A DNA stretch of 64,000 nt from Sweltsa coloradensis (taxonomy: Eukaryota; Arthropoda; Insecta; Plecoptera; Chloroperlidae). The notes below the pieces were generated by a model that worked only from the letters and a program-made list of their open reading frames with translations, was not told where the DNA came from and did no database searches. Numbering within the stretch: the first letter of the stretch is position 1; each line of letters starts with the position of its first letter. This document shows, one piece after another, positions 62,346 to 64,000 of this stretch. The position numbers and the translations under genes were made by a program. The stretch spans positions 1,054,001 through 1,118,000 of the forward strand of contig JAMZAV010000310.1 of the NCBI GenBank assembly GCA_024449915.1, written 5' to 3'.

Positions 62346-64000
62346 CTCTGCAGTCGGAGCGGGCTGAGTGCCAACTGATAGACCTGCAATGAAGCCACTC
62401 TAGTCTAGGTGGCCGTCAACGCCAGCCGCTCGGCAATGGAACTGGATCACTCACTAAATCAGAGAGGTGTGTTTTGTATTGCCAATAAATGATGGAGAGC
62501 AGCTATCTGAAGACTACTGAACAAAGGCTTGAGTGACGGACGCACTTGGTTCCACGCCAGACTTCTGCCTTCCGAGCGAGGGGAGAGGACGATACACAAG
62601 CCCGTAACAGAAAGATGTAATCATTTATAAAGTAAGACGCGTTCGCTACCTCGAAATTAAACCTCGCTTTGTCCCTTCCCCGCCGGCAGCTGTTGAGTGA
62701 TGAGATGCTCCGCGTTCCCTGGGGATTCCCCGCCGGTCGACTCGACACTCATCAGCGCTGCCCACAGACTTCTCATTACTCGACCTCCGTCACCGTCACC
62801 GTCCTCGCGCAAAGCTCGACCCAGGTGACGTCGAATCTGTTCTTATCAGTTGTGTGAAGTAAATTGTCAAGATGTTTCGCCTCTGTGCATTTAGAGAAGA
62901 TGCCGCTGTGCGTTCACGCCGTGAATACAAAGAACCTCTGGGAATGTTGTCACCGCTACTCTACTCAAGTGACACGTTAGTCTAGTTGACACGGTCGTGG
63001 AAATCCCGAGTTTGATGTTGATGTTTGACGTCTGCTATTCGCCGTCGCACCGTGAATGTTAAGTGAGTGTTGCTAATGCCGATCGAGTTTTATCGTCAAG
63101 TTAATGAAAGTGTTAACGAGGTTTAACATCTATGTTCCATTAAAAACGATCAAGCTTGAAAATTAACACATCAGGTTCTGAACTTGAGGCTAAAAGTAGA
63201 CGGGGTTAATCTTGAACAATCTGCGCCTCGTGATTATTAATACATAAACTTCAATCTAGTCGTCGTGGTCGGTTTAATGAGCACCCCCTCCCCTCCCCCA
63301 TCGAATGTCGAGGTATCCATTGAAAGTCATCATCCACGCGAAAACAATTAGTCGTCGGTTCTCGTCCGCGCGACTTGTTCGACGCACTGTTTTATTTACC
63401 CGCGGAGCGTCCGCGTCCGGTCGACGCCATGAATATGCAGCGCCCTCGAGGTCAACCGACAACAAGGCCGTCACGTGACCGCCACCATACCACGCTTAAC
63501 ACCGAAATCTTGAGTCTGCATCTCATTTGACATCTCTTAATTGCCCGTGTCGCTTTGTACGCGCAATTAAGCCGCAGTCAAGTGTCCACGTTTTCCACTG
63601 CTCAATGGAATCCTACATAGCTAACCGCCGAACGTAGCTCGCCTGCCGGCTGGAATGGACGTTGCTTGGTTGCCTACACTGATTAAGTGTGTCTACGTGC
63701 ATAATATGACCCGGACATAATTCTGCTAATTGTGCGGGATGTAATTAATCGTGGGACTAGTGATCGGGTACACGAAAGGGGTGGAAATGAACTATAGATT
63801 ATATTCAATAATCTCAGTTAACTTACCTAGTTGAGTAGCACGAAGTTTCTTATAGTTGGATGTGTAAAGAGATAAGCTTGCTTGCACCGTTCTTACTCAT
63901 CCTTTGTGTATATATAGTATCATTTATAATCTGGCCGGGACAAGCAATTTGTCTTCGTCTGGTCCCGGGTTCAGCCGATTGCGACCTCTCTCCCCGACAC
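62346..64000. other. Non-coding, more CpG-rich right end
   Basis: CpG density rises, most clearly at 63340-63480 (CGTCCGCGTCCGGTCGACGCC and similar). No gene or promoter motif that I can support; the minus-strand frame at 63274-63474 is unremarkable. Confidence 0.35.

Overview
The window looks like nuclear DNA from an invertebrate animal with a large, AT-rich, repeat-laden genome. Only one stretch is convincingly coding: a 144-nt exon at 29214-29357 on the + strand. It encodes the junction of two extracellular cadherin repeats and closely resembles, from memory, neural cadherin (CadN, type III classical cadherin) of arthropods. An arthropod or other ecdysozoan is therefore my best guess, but no sequence here fixes the phylum. 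I found no other cadherin exon, although divergent or short exons could be missed by eye, so most or all of the window is probably intron of this gene.

Layout. 1-800: a decayed TTAA-type MITE, then about 8 kb without recognisable features. 8.7-25.7 kb: three copies of a tRNA-derived SINE (8742-8937, 21513-21682, 25478-25646), a 29-bp tandem duplication, several microsatellites including a long (TG)n tract, and a purine-rich tract. 29.1-29.4 kb: the cadherin exon, preceded 89 nt upstream by a degenerate partial copy of its own splice acceptor and 5' part. 31.0 kb: a pair of identical hairpin-forming 19-mers. 45.4-52.4 kb: a repeat cluster holding three copies (two direct, one inverted) of an approximately 790-bp mobile element not recognised here, called R1. 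The same cluster has a second and better copy of the TTAA MITE abutting one R1 copy, a 74-bp tandem duplication, and three of the four copies of a motif resembling a tRNA primer-binding site. 52.4-64 kb: featureless apart from a possible old diverged repeat near 62 kb and more CpG-rich sequence toward the right end.

The most noteworthy signals are (1) the relic tandem exon beside a cadherin exon whose Drosophila counterpart, as I recall, is one of the mutually exclusive exon pairs of CadN; (2) the R1 family, with an internal tandem duplication, a conserved terminal stem and a CTAG|T end; and (3) the recurrent primer-binding-site-like motif. Reading frames elsewhere are short, often open on GTG or TTG, and show no recognisable domain; I treat them as chance.
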